Positions 1 to 7,759 are shown, numbered from the stretch's first letter. The stretch is DNA of 11,910 nucleotides from CS2-K091 sp035527155 (GCA_035527155.1 DATLBB010000175.1:1-11910), one strand, 5' to 3'. Notes: a model not told the origin generated them from the sequence alone. Numbers and translations are program-made.

Positions 1-1327
1 GAATGCCCGGCCTGTAACCTGAATGCAATAGCGGCGAGAGAGGAAAGGCCATCACTTGATTGACAATTTCTACCTTACCGGCAGGACCAACCGGCAAAGA
101 CCGAACATCAAATTGCTCGTCAACGAAGACACCCACGATACCGCCTTTGGAATCTTTCAAAGTTATGGCAGGATGACCGCCGGGCAAACATGGCGCGACG
201 CCGGCATTGCGCCACTTGGCCCAGAACTGAAAAGTCGAATCCAGACCAACTTCGCTCGGCCAGGATGCCTCGACCAATTGAAGCCGGTAGCCGAGCCGAA
301 GGTTTATCCGCCTGATTAAATCACGATTTGCCTCCATAAATTCCCGCGGCCACCAATGAATCGACGCAAAGCTGGCGTGATAGTCTTCGACTGCCTGCAA
401 ATACAAAGATCCGTCCTGCCAGGCCCCTCTTCTTTTCGATGAGCCGAAGTGTTCGCACTCTAAAACGACCGGCACTTTCGGCCAGAACATCTGCGCAAGG
501 TCGGCGTGGAAATATGCCCTTGGCTCAGGCTGGACAAGTACGCTGTCGTCCCGCAGGGTAAGGCCTCGCTTACACGCGTATTCTATACTGGCTGGGCCTC
601 TGCCGTGACTGACAAAATCATCGTTGGCCGCCAGCAGTGTCTTCTTGAAGTGCTTGAGGTGCAGGTCGATATGCCTGCGGATGGTTTCGGTCGAGTATGG
701 CAGCTTCGTGCTGTGATAAGTATGTCCCTCTCCCCAGACGCCGAATGAGCCTATATCAATAAAGGCCACATCCGGGCTCCCGTCATAACGTGCTGCAAAA
801 GCAGCTAAAAAATTATCCAGCTTCTCCAGGAAAACGGGGTTATCATAGTCAGGCTCCCAGAACGGCCCACCTGCATCCACGCCTTTGCCGACCGTGAAAT
901 TATAGCCTTTCGCACCCGCCTTTTCCACCCATTCGGGTGTAGCGTAACGCATCCACGACTCACAACAGGAAATACGGAACGCTATCTGTTTTCCCTTTTG
1001 TATCCATCGATGGGCCGGTGTATCAACGACCGACCAGTTGAACCTGCCCTCCCGCGGCTCAACGTATGACCACGGTATGCGAAGATAGATGTGGGTCAGG
1101 CCGGGGAAATCGTCCAGCGTGTCCGATGGTGCAAGCTTCGAGCCGTAATTGGTCGGGATGTTGGAGTAATAATGAAAGCCCCATCCCATCCCCGGATTCT
1201 CAAGGGCCGCTCCGCTGTCCTTGGGACGAACGACAATTCGCTCCTGCTTTGCAAATAAACTCGGCCGGCTTAGCAGCAACGTCACCAATACAATATAAAA
1301 AAACCGCGTCTTGTTATAATTCGTCAT
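1..1327 (-). CDS. Secreted DUF4832 / GH-like protein (3' end beyond window)
   Basis: Reading the minus strand from ATG at 1327 gives 442 uninterrupted codons to the window edge, so the C-terminus is missing. The start is fixed by AAGGAGG five bases upstream. Residues 1-26 look like a signal peptide (TRFFYIVLVTLLLS core). Residues 42-60 (ENPGMGWGFHYYSN...) and 74-130 match the start of the TIM-barrel-like domain seen in proteins annotated as DUF4874/DUF4832 or beta-galactosidase-like. GVWGEGH (197-202) and VVLECEH (287-293) hold glutamates placed like clan GH-A acid/base and nucleophile residues. LRLGYRLQLVEASWP (343-357) resembles the DUF4832 section, followed by a beta-sandwich-like stretch. 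The likely role is extracellular or periplasmic attack on a polysaccharide; activity and substrate are inferred. It is last in a minus-strand operon, 59 nt after the sulfatase. Confidence 0.85.
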   Translation of the reverse strand, partial: MTNYNKTRFFYIVLVTLLLSRPSLFAKQERIVVRPKDSGAALENPGMGWGFHYYSNIPTNYGSKLAPSDTLDDFPGLTHIYLRIPWSYVEPREGRFNWSVVDTPAHRWIQKGKQIAFRISCCESWMRYATPEWVEKAGAKGYNFTVGKGVDAGGPFWEPDYDNPVFLEKLDNFLAAFAARYDGSPDVAFIDIGSFGVWGEGHTYHSTKLPYSTETIRRHIDLHLKHFKKTLLAANDDFVSHGRGPASIEYACKRGLTLRDDSVLVQPEPRAYFHADLAQMFWPKVPVVLECEHFGSSKRRGAWQDGSLYLQAVEDYHASFASIHWWPREFMEANRDLIRRINLRLGYRLQLVEASWPSEVGLDSTFQFWAKWRNAGVAPCLPGGHPAITLKDSKGGIVGVFVDEQFDVRSLPVGPAGKVEIVNQVMAFPLSPLLHSGYRPGI

Positions 1328-1386
1328 ACCAACCTCCTTATAAAAATTGCTTCCGTCCTGAACCATCAAAATCGAGTAGCAACGAT

Positions 1387-2784
1387 TCAGGTCTTCTTCT
1401 TTTTCTTTGTCGTCCTCCGTTTTCTCCGCTGTATCGTCCAGACCGGCTCTATCATCTGCGAGTTCCACCGCTCGTAGGCATCTTGCATTTCTTTTAGAAC
1501 GTCCGGCTTTTCTGCTTTCAAGTCCTTGCTCTCGCCAACATCCGAAGACAAGTCAAACAGCCCTGTCTCATCGCCCATCTTTACGAGTTTGAAGTTTTGT
1601 TTCCTTACAGCGTGGTTCCGGCCACTCCGCCAGCAGAGAGTTCGGTGAGGAAGCGTTTTCTTCTTGCCGGTCAGATAGGGCAGCAGATTTACGCCGTCCA
1701 GTTTGTGGTCTCCGGGAAGGGACGCTCCTGCGGCTGCGGCGGCAGTTGGAAGAATATCGAGCGCAATGACCGGATTGTGGTAAACACGGCCGGCCTTTAA
1801 GCGGCCAGGCCACTGGACCATAAAGGGGACGCGGACACCGCCTTCATACATTGTACCCTTGGTAGCACGCAGCGGGTCATTGCGAGAGGCGTTTGCCTGA
1901 GTTGGTCCGCCGTTATCGTTGACGAAAAAGAGCAGAGTATCTTTTTCCAGACCCAATTTTCGCAGCTTCGCCAACACCTTGCCGATGCCTTCGTCCATAG
2001 CGGTCAACATTCCGGCATAGATGCGACGCTTCGAATTGGCGATGTGTTTGAAACTGTCCTTGTAACGCTCGGGCGCCTGCATCGGCGTGTGCACGGCGTT
2101 ATACGCAAGATAAAGGAAGAAGGGCTCGTCGTGGTGGCGCTCGACGAATGCGACCGCTTCGCGCGAGAAGGCATCGGTGAGGTACTCTTTCTCGTCGACC
2201 GGCTCGGTCCCGCGCAGGATGGGATTGAATGTCCCCAGGCCCGCGTCAATAAAAGAGTGGTTTCCGTGGAGGAAACCGAAGAATTCGTCAAAGCCGCGTT
2301 TGCAGGGATGGAAATGTGGCGCCAATCCAAGGTGCCACTTACCTACCGCGCCGGTAACATAGCCGGCGGATTTGAGGACGTCGGCAATCGTAACCTCTGT
2401 CAGCGGCAGGCCGACGTGCTCTCTCTGGCCTCCGGGCGGCGGACCGGTGTTATACTCGTGCCCAAACCGCTGCTGGTATCGGCCGGTTATCAGCCCGGCA
2501 CGCGTCGGGCTGCACACAGGACACGAGATGTACCCGTTTGTAAAACGAATACCTTTCCGCGCGACCGAATCAATGTTCGGCGTCGCGATGTCCCTGCACC
2601 CGTGGCATCCGATATCGGCATATCCCATATCGTCGCTGATGATAACGACAATGTTAGGCCGCTTGCTTCCCGCCCGTCCCGTTTGGCCTGCACTCGCGCA
2701 GCCCTGTAAGATAGATACCACCGGCGCTGAAGCCGCTGCAAGACCTATCGCCTTCAGAAATTCTCTTCTTGTCTGATTTCGCAT
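1387..2784 (-). CDS. Formylglycine-dependent sulfatase, Tat-exported, probable lipoprotein
   Basis: 465 aa. The chosen ATG (2784) follows GGAAGGAAG by six bases and starts directly at a twin-arginine signal (QTRREFLK, residues 5-12). A TTG 14 codons upstream lacks these features. The h-region ends at LQGC (Cys29), a lipobox, so the mature protein is probably a lipid-anchored exported enzyme. Sulfatase (S1 family) motifs are complete: metal-binding SDDMGYADIGCHG from residue 50, CSPTRAGLITGR at 91-102 with Cys91 as the residue converted to formylglycine, GKWHLG at 148-153, NDNGG at 289-293, and KGTMYEGG around 309. Length is normal for the family. It should hydrolyse sulfate esters, probably on a glycan, and needs a formylglycine-generating enzyme that is not in this window. 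The C-terminus ends in an unusual Arg/Lys-rich tail (residues 453-465). It lies 38 nt downstream of the membrane-protein gene. Exact substrate is unknown. Confidence 0.95.
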   Translation of the reverse strand: MRNQTRREFLKAIGLAAASAPVVSILQGCASAGQTGRAGSKRPNIVVIISDDMGYADIGCHGCRDIATPNIDSVARKGIRFTNGYISCPVCSPTRAGLITGRYQQRFGHEYNTGPPPGGQREHVGLPLTEVTIADVLKSAGYVTGAVGKWHLGLAPHFHPCKRGFDEFFGFLHGNHSFIDAGLGTFNPILRGTEPVDEKEYLTDAFSREAVAFVERHHDEPFFLYLAYNAVHTPMQAPERYKDSFKHIANSKRRIYAGMLTAMDEGIGKVLAKLRKLGLEKDTLLFFVNDNGGPTQANASRNDPLRATKGTMYEGGVRVPFMVQWPGRLKAGRVYHNPVIALDILPTAAAAAGASLPGDHKLDGVNLLPYLTGKKKTLPHRTLCWRSGRNHAVRKQNFKLVKMGDETGLFDLSSDVGESKDLKAEKPDVLKEMQDAYERWNSQMIEPVWTIQRRKRRTTKKKKKT

Positions 2785-2822
2785 ATTTGTCTTCCTTCCA
2801 TTTTCTTCAATTTCCTTGTGGC

Positions 2823-3272
2823 TCAATTTTCATCCGGGGCCTGTCTGTTGTCTTGTTCGGCGATTCGCCATTGCAACAGGAGAATGGCGACAGCTAAAGC
2901 AAAGCCGAAGGCGACGTCGCCGGCGACAAACCAGATAAACCAGCCGAAGCCGCCTTTGGCAAGGGCGGGGGCACCATATATCAGAAATCCGACAACCGCC
3001 ATCAGCGACCACAGGGCGACTAAACGGATGGGGCCGGCATAGCGACGAACGTCGGTGGAGAAGACAACCATCATTCCGCCTAAGAGCACGTAGAACGCCG
3101 ACAGCAGCCGGGCCAGGTAGGAGACAAGAACCAGCACCGGAGTACCTGGCTCGGCAAGCTCTGCGCCCCGCACCAGCCAGGAGTGCGGCATAAAAACAGC
3201 CACGATGGCCGGCAGGGACGTGATACCAACGACTCGAAGCAGCAGCTTCAAGTGTCGTTCTGCGGAATTCAT
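2823..3272 (-). CDS. Small four-helix membrane protein, function unknown
   Basis: 149 aa. I chose ATG at 3272 because GGAAGGAG ends five bases upstream. ATG 3287 and GTG 3293 are in-frame alternatives without such a site. Hydrophobic segments lie at about residues 8-28, 52-72, 82-102 and 110-133, with a short polar C-tail (QDNRQAPDEN). There are no cysteines and no obvious catalytic motif. The N-terminal pattern LKLLLRVVG...MPHSWL resembles small polytopic proteins that I associate with planctomycete sulfatase neighbourhoods, but I cannot name a family with confidence. It is the promoter-proximal gene of the minus-strand operon, so it may support the surface-glycan role of the sulfatase and GH-like protein behind it. 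That link is inferred from position only. Confidence 0.8.
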   Translation of the reverse strand: MNSAERHLKLLLRVVGITSLPAIVAVFMPHSWLVRGAELAEPGTPVLVLVSYLARLLSAFYVLLGGMMVVFSTDVRRYAGPIRLVALWSLMAVVGFLIYGAPALAKGGFGWFIWFVAGDVAFGFALAVAILLLQWRIAEQDNRQAPDEN

Positions 3273-3342
3273 ATTAACTCCTTCCATACTCACGGTGATT
3301 CACAAACTGTCCGTTATGCTCCATTGTGGTATGCCATCTTAC

Positions 3343-3373
3343 TCTATAGGCCGAAAAGAGCAAGGACAATCAA
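3343..3373 (-). promoter_or_regulatory. Possible promoter of the minus-strand operon
   Basis: On the minus strand a TATAGA box (3343-3348) lies about 70 nt before the first gene of the operon. Upstream are two imperfect -35 candidates: TTGTCC (3364-3369, 15-nt spacing) and TTGATT (3368-3373, 19-nt spacing). Neither spacing is ideal, so this is a tentative call based mainly on the -10 box and the position in the divergent region. Confidence 0.25.
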
Positions 3374-3440
3374 CATTACGGTGCGATAAACTACTGCTTG
3401 ATGATTGAATCTGCGATTTATCATCCTTTCCACACTTCAC

Positions 3441-3477
3441 GCTGCACGCTCGCCTTCGGCGAAGCCTACGGCGCAGC
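3441..3477. repeat. Clover-like palindromic patch (REP-like candidate)
   Basis: GCTGC (3441-3445) and GCAGC (3473-3477) can pair as an outer stem. They enclose two small hairpins, TCGCC-TTC-GGCGA (3450-3462) and GCC-TAC-GGC (3465-3473, its last base shared with the outer arm). The patch is GC-rich inside a noncoding, otherwise AT-richer divergent region. Its shape resembles an interspersed palindromic element, but only one copy is visible in this window, so repeat status is unproven. Confidence 0.35.
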
Positions 3478-3562
3478 CGGGAGATACGAATTTTGTCATT
3501 TCAGGCCGATTTTAGCTGCTCAAACACGGCTTTACAGCCGATATTTAAGGGGAACGATTTTG

Positions 3563-3601
3563 CCCCCGCTGCTTCGTTTTTGCGAAGCAAAACGGCGGGG
3601 G
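3563..3601. promoter_or_regulatory. Composite hairpin abutting the glycan-operon promoter
   Basis: CCCCCGC (3563-3569) pairs perfectly with GCGGGGG (3595-3601). Inside it, TGCTTCG (3570-3576) pairs with CGAAGCA (3583-3589) around a TTTTTG loop, leaving a 3' bulge of AAACG. An alternative inner stem, CGTTTT with AAAACG, uses the same outer stem and leaves a 5' bulge instead. No U-tract follows on either strand, so it is not a standard intrinsic terminator. The right arm ends one base before the -35 box of the downstream promoter, which suggests a protein-binding or insulating role, or an inserted palindromic element. Confidence 0.6.
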
Positions 3602-3630
3602 TTGCAAATAAAAGGCTTAACGCTTATTAT
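3602..3630 (+). promoter_or_regulatory. Sigma70-like promoter of the glycan-assembly operon
   Basis: TTGCAA (3602-3607) and TATTAT (3625-3630) are separated by 17 nt, the ideal spacing for a housekeeping sigma factor. The predicted transcript starts near 3637, giving a short leader of about 27 nt that carries only the GGAG ribosome-binding site before the first gene at 3664. Confidence 0.5.
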
Positions 3631-3663
3631 AGAGCGGCAAAGTTGATTTATACGGAGTCGAGT

Positions 3664-4653
3664 ATGGACAAAAATAGTCCCGAAGTGTCGGTAGTCATAC
3701 CGCTGCTGAATGAGCAGGACAATATCAGCCCACTCTACGAACAAATCACACAAACTTTAACCAATGAACACAACTACGAAATAATATTCATAGACGACGG
3801 CAGCAGCGATGACAGCTTCACCATATTAAGCGAGCTGCAAAAGTCCGACAACAAAGTCCGCGTCATTCGGTTTCGCAAAAACTTCGGCCAGACCGCGGCG
3901 CTGGCCGCCGGTTTCGCCCACGCACGAGGCAAAATTATCGTGGCAATCGACGCTGATTTGCAAAACGACCCGGCAGATATACCTAAAATGATTGAGAAAC
4001 TCCACGAAGGATTCGATGTTGTCAGCGGCTGGAGAAAAAAGAGACACGACAACGCCATCACCAGGCTGATTCCCTCAAAAATCGCAAACTGGCTAATCGC
4101 TGCAATTACACGCGTCAAACTTCACGACTTCGGCTGTACCCTTAAAGTCTACCGCAGGGAAGTCTTAGCTGAAACAAAACTCTACGGCGAAATGCACCGG
4201 TTCATCCCGGCCCTTGCAAGCTGGAGCGGAGCCAGAATCGCCGAAATGGTAGTCAACCACAGGCCGAGGACCGCCGGCGCCGCTAAATACGGGCTGGGCC
4301 GCACATTGAAAGTGGTATTAGACCTGATTACCGTCAAGTTCCTCGGCTCATTCTCCACAAAGCCAATCTACATCTTTGGTGGTCTCGGTCTGGCAACTGC
4401 GCTCGGCGCGCTTGCTTCAGGCCTGGTAGTGCTCTACCAGAAATGCGTGCACAATTTTTCTATGAACAGAAATCCTCTGTTGGTATTAACAGCCGTGTTG
4501 ATTACTACCACCATTCAGTTCATCCTGATGGGCCTGCTCGCCGAGCTTATGGTGCGAACATATCACGAATCACAAAATCGCCCAACTTACGTCATCAAAG
4601 AAATCCTCGAATCGCCTGCCAGAGGCGCCGACAACACCGGAGACGAAAAATGA
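3664..4653 (+). CDS. GT2 polyprenyl-phosphate sugar synthase (DPM1/ArnC/GtrB-like)
   Basis: 329 aa. ATG 3664 is preceded by GGAG with six bases spacing. An in-frame TTG at 3493 would run through the hairpin and promoter and is rejected. The N-terminal GT-A fold shows VSVVIPLLNE (8-17), IDDGSSDDS (43-51) and the metal/nucleotide-binding DADLQNDP (96-103). SGWRKKRHD (121-129), GCTLKVYRREV (157-167) and VNHRPR...KYG (197-210) are typical of enzymes that move a sugar from a nucleotide to polyprenyl phosphate at the inner face of the membrane. Two C-terminal transmembrane helices (about 233-258 and 270-297) match the GtrB/ArnC arrangement. Its stop overlaps the start of the GT-C gene (ATGA). This fits a donor-synthase/consumer pair. 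The sugar cannot be told from sequence. Confidence 0.92.
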   Translation: MDKNSPEVSVVIPLLNEQDNISPLYEQITQTLTNEHNYEIIFIDDGSSDDSFTILSELQKSDNKVRVIRFRKNFGQTAALAAGFAHARGKIIVAIDADLQNDPADIPKMIEKLHEGFDVVSGWRKKRHDNAITRLIPSKIANWLIAAITRVKLHDFGCTLKVYRREVLAETKLYGEMHRFIPALASWSGARIAEMVVNHRPRTAGAAKYGLGRTLKVVLDLITVKFLGSFSTKPIYIFGGLGLATALGALASGLVVLYQKCVHNFSMNRNPLLVLTAVLITTTIQFILMGLLAELMVRTYHESQNRPTYVIKEILESPARGADNTGDEK

Positions 4654-6713
4654 ACAAATCCGGCCGAAAGAACAGACACTCAAGAAGGCAGGTAAAACCA
4701 CATATCCATAAACCTCCTGTCCCCGCTAAACACACACACCATGTTGCAAAAAGCGGCAAAACGGAAATCCAACAGGAAAGCAAAAAGAAATTTGTGGTTT
4801 TGGCAATAATTGCAATCCTGGCGGCAATACCGTTCGTTCTGGGAAAATACTTTGAGTTTAACCAGCCCGGGCCTTACGACAGCGGCGCATACGTGTACTC
4901 AGCGGAAAAGATACTGCGCGGCGCAACAATCGGCACCGACGAAAGACCCAGCGCCCAGATGGGGACACTGCTGGTCAATATCATGGGAGTATCGTTGTGC
5001 GGATTTAGTGAAACGGGGCCGAAACTCATACAGGGAATTTTGCAGGCAGCGGCATTGATACTAATGTTTATCGCGCTCCGCAAGCTCTTCGGAACGCTGC
5101 CTGCCGCCGTGAGTGTGATAGTAGCATCAGTTTATCTGTCTGCACCGCTTATCGCAAAGTTCGGCAACGTCAAAGAACAGCACATGATAGCCTTTATAGT
5201 GATGGCAATGAGCTGTTTTGTGTTCCGACAACTTGGCGGCAGATGGTGGTGGGCCGCTTTGGCCGGTGCGTTCGCAATCTGGGCCCCTTTGTTCAAGCAA
5301 ACAGGGGCCTCAGCTTTGGCCGCAATCGGTTTATTCGTACTGGCACAACCCGTGCTCAAACACAGAAGCTGGAAACAAACCGCCTCAGACATAGGGCTGT
5401 TAGCTGCAGGTGCAGTGATTGTAATAGCACCTGTATATGTTTGGCTGCTGATCTGGCACGGTGGCCAGGCGTTACCATATTCGTTCGTATGGAAGCCAAT
5501 AGTCTCATCGTTTGCAGGCTCTCAGAAAGGTGCCGAGGACAACCCGGCGGAATCTGAGACCGATGAGAGTGCGGCTCCAGACAAACCTCAGGAGGAGAAA
5601 GGGTTGCTGGCAAAGTTGCTGCCGGGATATGTTTATAAAAGCTGGCAGGCACTGGGGGTCGAAGAGAGAAAAGAAGTAGGACGCAGGGTGCTGCGCTATT
5701 ATAAGCTGTTGATACTGCCGATAGCACTGGCAGCGGGCGCAATTGCAGTAAGAATTGTGCGGCTGATTCGCAGGGCGGTATCGGCGGAAAAAAAGAAGAA
5801 AAGAAGCTGCGACCGCTTCGTGCTGCTTTTCACAGTGTGGTGGCTGCTTGATATGGGATTTGTGTGTGTCAGTCCGCGTTCTTATGAGCAGTATTATCTG
5901 CCGTTGAACGCGTCGGCCGCAATGTTAGGCGGATACTTGATTGCCGCCTATACCGAACTGCTCGCAAACCCTGTAAATAAGAACGTATGGAAGGTCGTTG
6001 GTGTTACAGGCCTGCTTGTTATGATAGGAATGTCGTGGCACATATTCTTCGGCATAGCAAGAAGCCCGCACTCCAATGTCATTTACACCAATCCGGCCAC
6101 CGGCGAGCCGGAAAAACGTAGAGGTTATGCCCAGAAGTTCAAAGAGGTGGCAAAAGGAGCAAGAGGTTACTGGGAAGTTGCGGGTGAGTACATACGCAAC
6201 AATTCCACCGACAGTGATACAATCTACGTCTGGGGCTGGGTGCCGGGAATATATGTACAGGCACAGAGATTGAGTTCCGTGCCGCAGGCGTTTGAAGGGA
6301 CAATGCATACGCTGTCCCCAACAGCACTCTCGAATAGAGTTGCCGAAATATTGAGCGCGTTCGAGAAGGAGCCGCCCAAGTTTATGGTTGATACTCATAA
6401 GAGTCACTTTCCGTGGAACAGGCCGCCTTTGGAATTATGGCCAATACTGCCGAAAGGGTTTATGGGTATGAAAGAAGCCGGCTTTTTACCAGCCAATAAA
6501 CTGATAATAGATAGATATGATGCAGCGTATTCAGAAATTCTGCGAGAGAGAATCGAGCCCGACGAGGCTCTTCGATATGAGGCGATGAAGCCGTTAAGAG
6601 AATTCGTTATGAATAACTACCAGATTGCAGAATTCAGTCAATATGTAAGAACAAGAGACGGTCGGCTTGTCCACAGGGTGTTCGGAGAGAATGTCCTTTT
6701 CGAGCGGAAATAG
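4650..6713 (+). CDS. GT-C membrane glycosyltransferase (GT39/ArnT/PMT-like)
   Basis: 687 aa. ATG 4650 overlaps the upstream stop as ATGA, with GGAG seven bases before it, so the two genes are probably translationally coupled. A basic, His-rich cytoplasmic N-tail (1-47) precedes helix 1 (48-65). GPYDSGAYVYSAEKILRG (74-91) follows; Asp77 sits where GT-C enzymes such as ArnT and PMT carry a catalytic acid after the first helix. About eight to ten further hydrophobic segments extend to about 468. SPRSYEQYYLPLNASAAM (408-425) resembles the conserved late-helix region of this superfamily. IYVWGWVPGIYVQAQR (525-540) opens the soluble C-terminal half, also usual in the family. A strongly acidic insertion lies at 295-317. 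The likely role is transfer of a lipid-linked sugar made by the preceding GT2 to an acceptor on the outer face of the membrane; acceptor unknown. Confidence 0.85.
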   Translation: MNKSGRKNRHSRRQVKPHIHKPPVPAKHTHHVAKSGKTEIQQESKKKFVVLAIIAILAAIPFVLGKYFEFNQPGPYDSGAYVYSAEKILRGATIGTDERPSAQMGTLLVNIMGVSLCGFSETGPKLIQGILQAAALILMFIALRKLFGTLPAAVSVIVASVYLSAPLIAKFGNVKEQHMIAFIVMAMSCFVFRQLGGRWWWAALAGAFAIWAPLFKQTGASALAAIGLFVLAQPVLKHRSWKQTASDIGLLAAGAVIVIAPVYVWLLIWHGGQALPYSFVWKPIVSSFAGSQKGAEDNPAESETDESAAPDKPQEEKGLLAKLLPGYVYKSWQALGVEERKEVGRRVLRYYKLLILPIALAAGAIAVRIVRLIRRAVSAEKKKKRSCDRFVLLFTVWWLLDMGFVCVSPRSYEQYYLPLNASAAMLGGYLIAAYTELLANPVNKNVWKVVGVTGLLVMIGMSWHIFFGIARSPHSNVIYTNPATGEPEKRRGYAQKFKEVAKGARGYWEVAGEYIRNNSTDSDTIYVWGWVPGIYVQAQRLSSVPQAFEGTMHTLSPTALSNRVAEILSAFEKEPPKFMVDTHKSHFPWNRPPLELWPILPKGFMGMKEAGFLPANKLIIDRYDAAYSEILRERIEPDEALRYEAMKPLREFVMNNYQIAEFSQYVRTRDGRLVHRVFGENVLFERK

Positions 6714-6756
6714 ACACACAAAGCATTACCGGGTAACAAAAGGCCTGATAAGGTGG

Positions 6757-7470
6757 ATGGATAAGGACCTTAAAAAGCAACAAGAAGTCTATGATAAATC
6801 CTGGCGCAGTGGACTTGAGGCAGGCAAGGAAGAATTTGGGAACCTGCAGACGAATCTGGAATTCCTTGCAAAAACAAATCTGCTACAGCCAAATCATAAG
6901 ATTTTAGAAATCGGCTGCGGTATCGGCAGCATAGTGTTCGAGCTGACCAGGCAGGGACATGATATTATAGGCAGAGACATATCACGCGAGGCGATTACTT
7001 ACGGTCTTAAAAAATACGGCGACATCAAACTCGACGTGCAGGCGGCAGAAGAACTACATTTTGAAAATGAGACTTTTGATATTGTGTTGAGCTTTGATTT
7101 GCTCGAGCATATTGCCCAGGTTGAAAGACATATAAGCGAGGTCTTTCGTGTCCTTCGTGCGGGCGGCTACTACCTGTTCCAGACACCAAACAAGTACAGC
7201 AATATTATCTTTGAGACGCTGCAGACGAGAACACTGCGATGGCGACACTACCACCCTTCACTGCATTCACCCGGCCAATTGAGGCGGCGATTATCCAGGC
7301 ATGGATTCGAAGCTCGATTTGTCAAAATGAACCCTATAAATGAATTTACTCTAAAGAAATTAAAAAAGTTCGGACCCATAGGCAATATCTTCAAGCATAT
7401 AAATTTTGGCCGCGTACCTCTTATCCTGCAGCCGAATATGTATGTTATCGCCCATAAAAAGAGAGACTAA
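6757..7470 (+). CDS. Class I SAM-dependent methyltransferase (MT1)
   Basis: 237 aa from ATG 6757. The alternative ATG at 6691 (259 aa) overlaps the GT-C gene and has GGAG only three bases away. I prefer 6757 because MDKDLKKQQEVYDKSW is a typical beginning for this group, but the choice is open. SAM-binding motif I is LEIGCGIGS (50-58), an acidic residue follows beta 2 (Asp74), motif IV is FDIVLSFDLLEH (107-118), and RVLRAGGYYLFQTP (131-144) is the post-III region. The C-terminal part (164-237) is a substrate-side extension. In a glycan-assembly cluster such enzymes usually methylate a sugar or a glycan end, but no target can be read here. The last 57 codons have a close paralogous remnant at 8953-9123 (42 of 57 residues identical). 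Confidence 0.85.
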   Translation: MDKDLKKQQEVYDKSWRSGLEAGKEEFGNLQTNLEFLAKTNLLQPNHKILEIGCGIGSIVFELTRQGHDIIGRDISREAITYGLKKYGDIKLDVQAAEELHFENETFDIVLSFDLLEHIAQVERHISEVFRVLRAGGYYLFQTPNKYSNIIFETLQTRTLRWRHYHPSLHSPGQLRRRLSRHGFEARFVKMNPINEFTLKKLKKFGPIGNIFKHINFGRVPLILQPNMYVIAHKKRD

Positions 7471-7510
7471 CAAGAAGTAAAGGCAAGGCTATTACTTTCA
7501 CAGCGGCATA

Positions 7511-7663
7511 ATGAAAATACTAATGCTCAATTACGAATTTCCGCCGATTGGGGGCGGAGCGGGTAAGGCACACCTTTGTATGCTCAGGAAATTCGCAGTC
7601 AACAACAACCTGGTCAGCAATGGATTAAGCAACAAAGGTGACAATTTGAGCCGGACTTTGTAA
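7511..7663 (+). pseudogene. Truncated GT4 glycosyltransferase, 5' fragment only
   Basis: A 50-codon frame begins MKILMLNYEFPPIGGGAGKA, the classic N-terminal strand and glycine loop of a GT4 (GT-B fold) glycosyltransferase. It matches the intact GT4 at 9120 in 15 of the first 20 residues. Similarity to GT4 proteins seems to end near residue 33 (about 7610); after that the frame reads unrelated residues to a TAA at 7661. A full enzyme would be about 370 residues, so nearly the whole protein including the EX7E donor site is gone. It lies 40 nt after MT1. The GAGKA variant differs from GASPI in the intact gene, so it may be a different GT4 subtype rather than a recent copy. A short translated peptide cannot be excluded. 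Confidence 0.75.
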
Positions 7664-7759
7664 AATAGGACAATTTCAATTGGTGTTCGCTTTTTGTAGG
7701 GCAAATTTGAGAAACTTGAAAAACGACGTGGAGAAGTGAAAAACGCAGGAAATAAACTA

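Noticed and set aside
1066..1497. Plus-strand open frame of 143 codons
   Set aside because: It crosses the end of the sulfatase gene, the spacer and the start of the DUF4832 gene; the minus-strand genes have signal sequences and ribosome-binding sites, and this frame has neither.
2044..2709. Long open frame on the plus strand (221 codons) inside the sulfatase region
   Set aside because: It lies opposite the sulfatase, whose complete motif set proves the minus strand; the plus-strand translation has no recognisable motif or good start.
3563..3601. Hairpin as a Rho-independent terminator
   Set aside because: No U-tract follows on either strand and no gene ends beside it.
3493..3663. N-terminal extension of the GT2 gene from TTG 3493
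   Set aside because: The extension would encode the hairpin and promoter and has no ribosome-binding site; ATG 3664 has GGAG at six bases and starts at the normal family N-terminus.
4443..4649. N-terminal extension of the GT-C gene into the GT2 gene
   Set aside because: It overlaps 207 nt of the GT2 C-terminal helices in another frame; the ATGA overlap with GGAG at 4639-4642 is far better.
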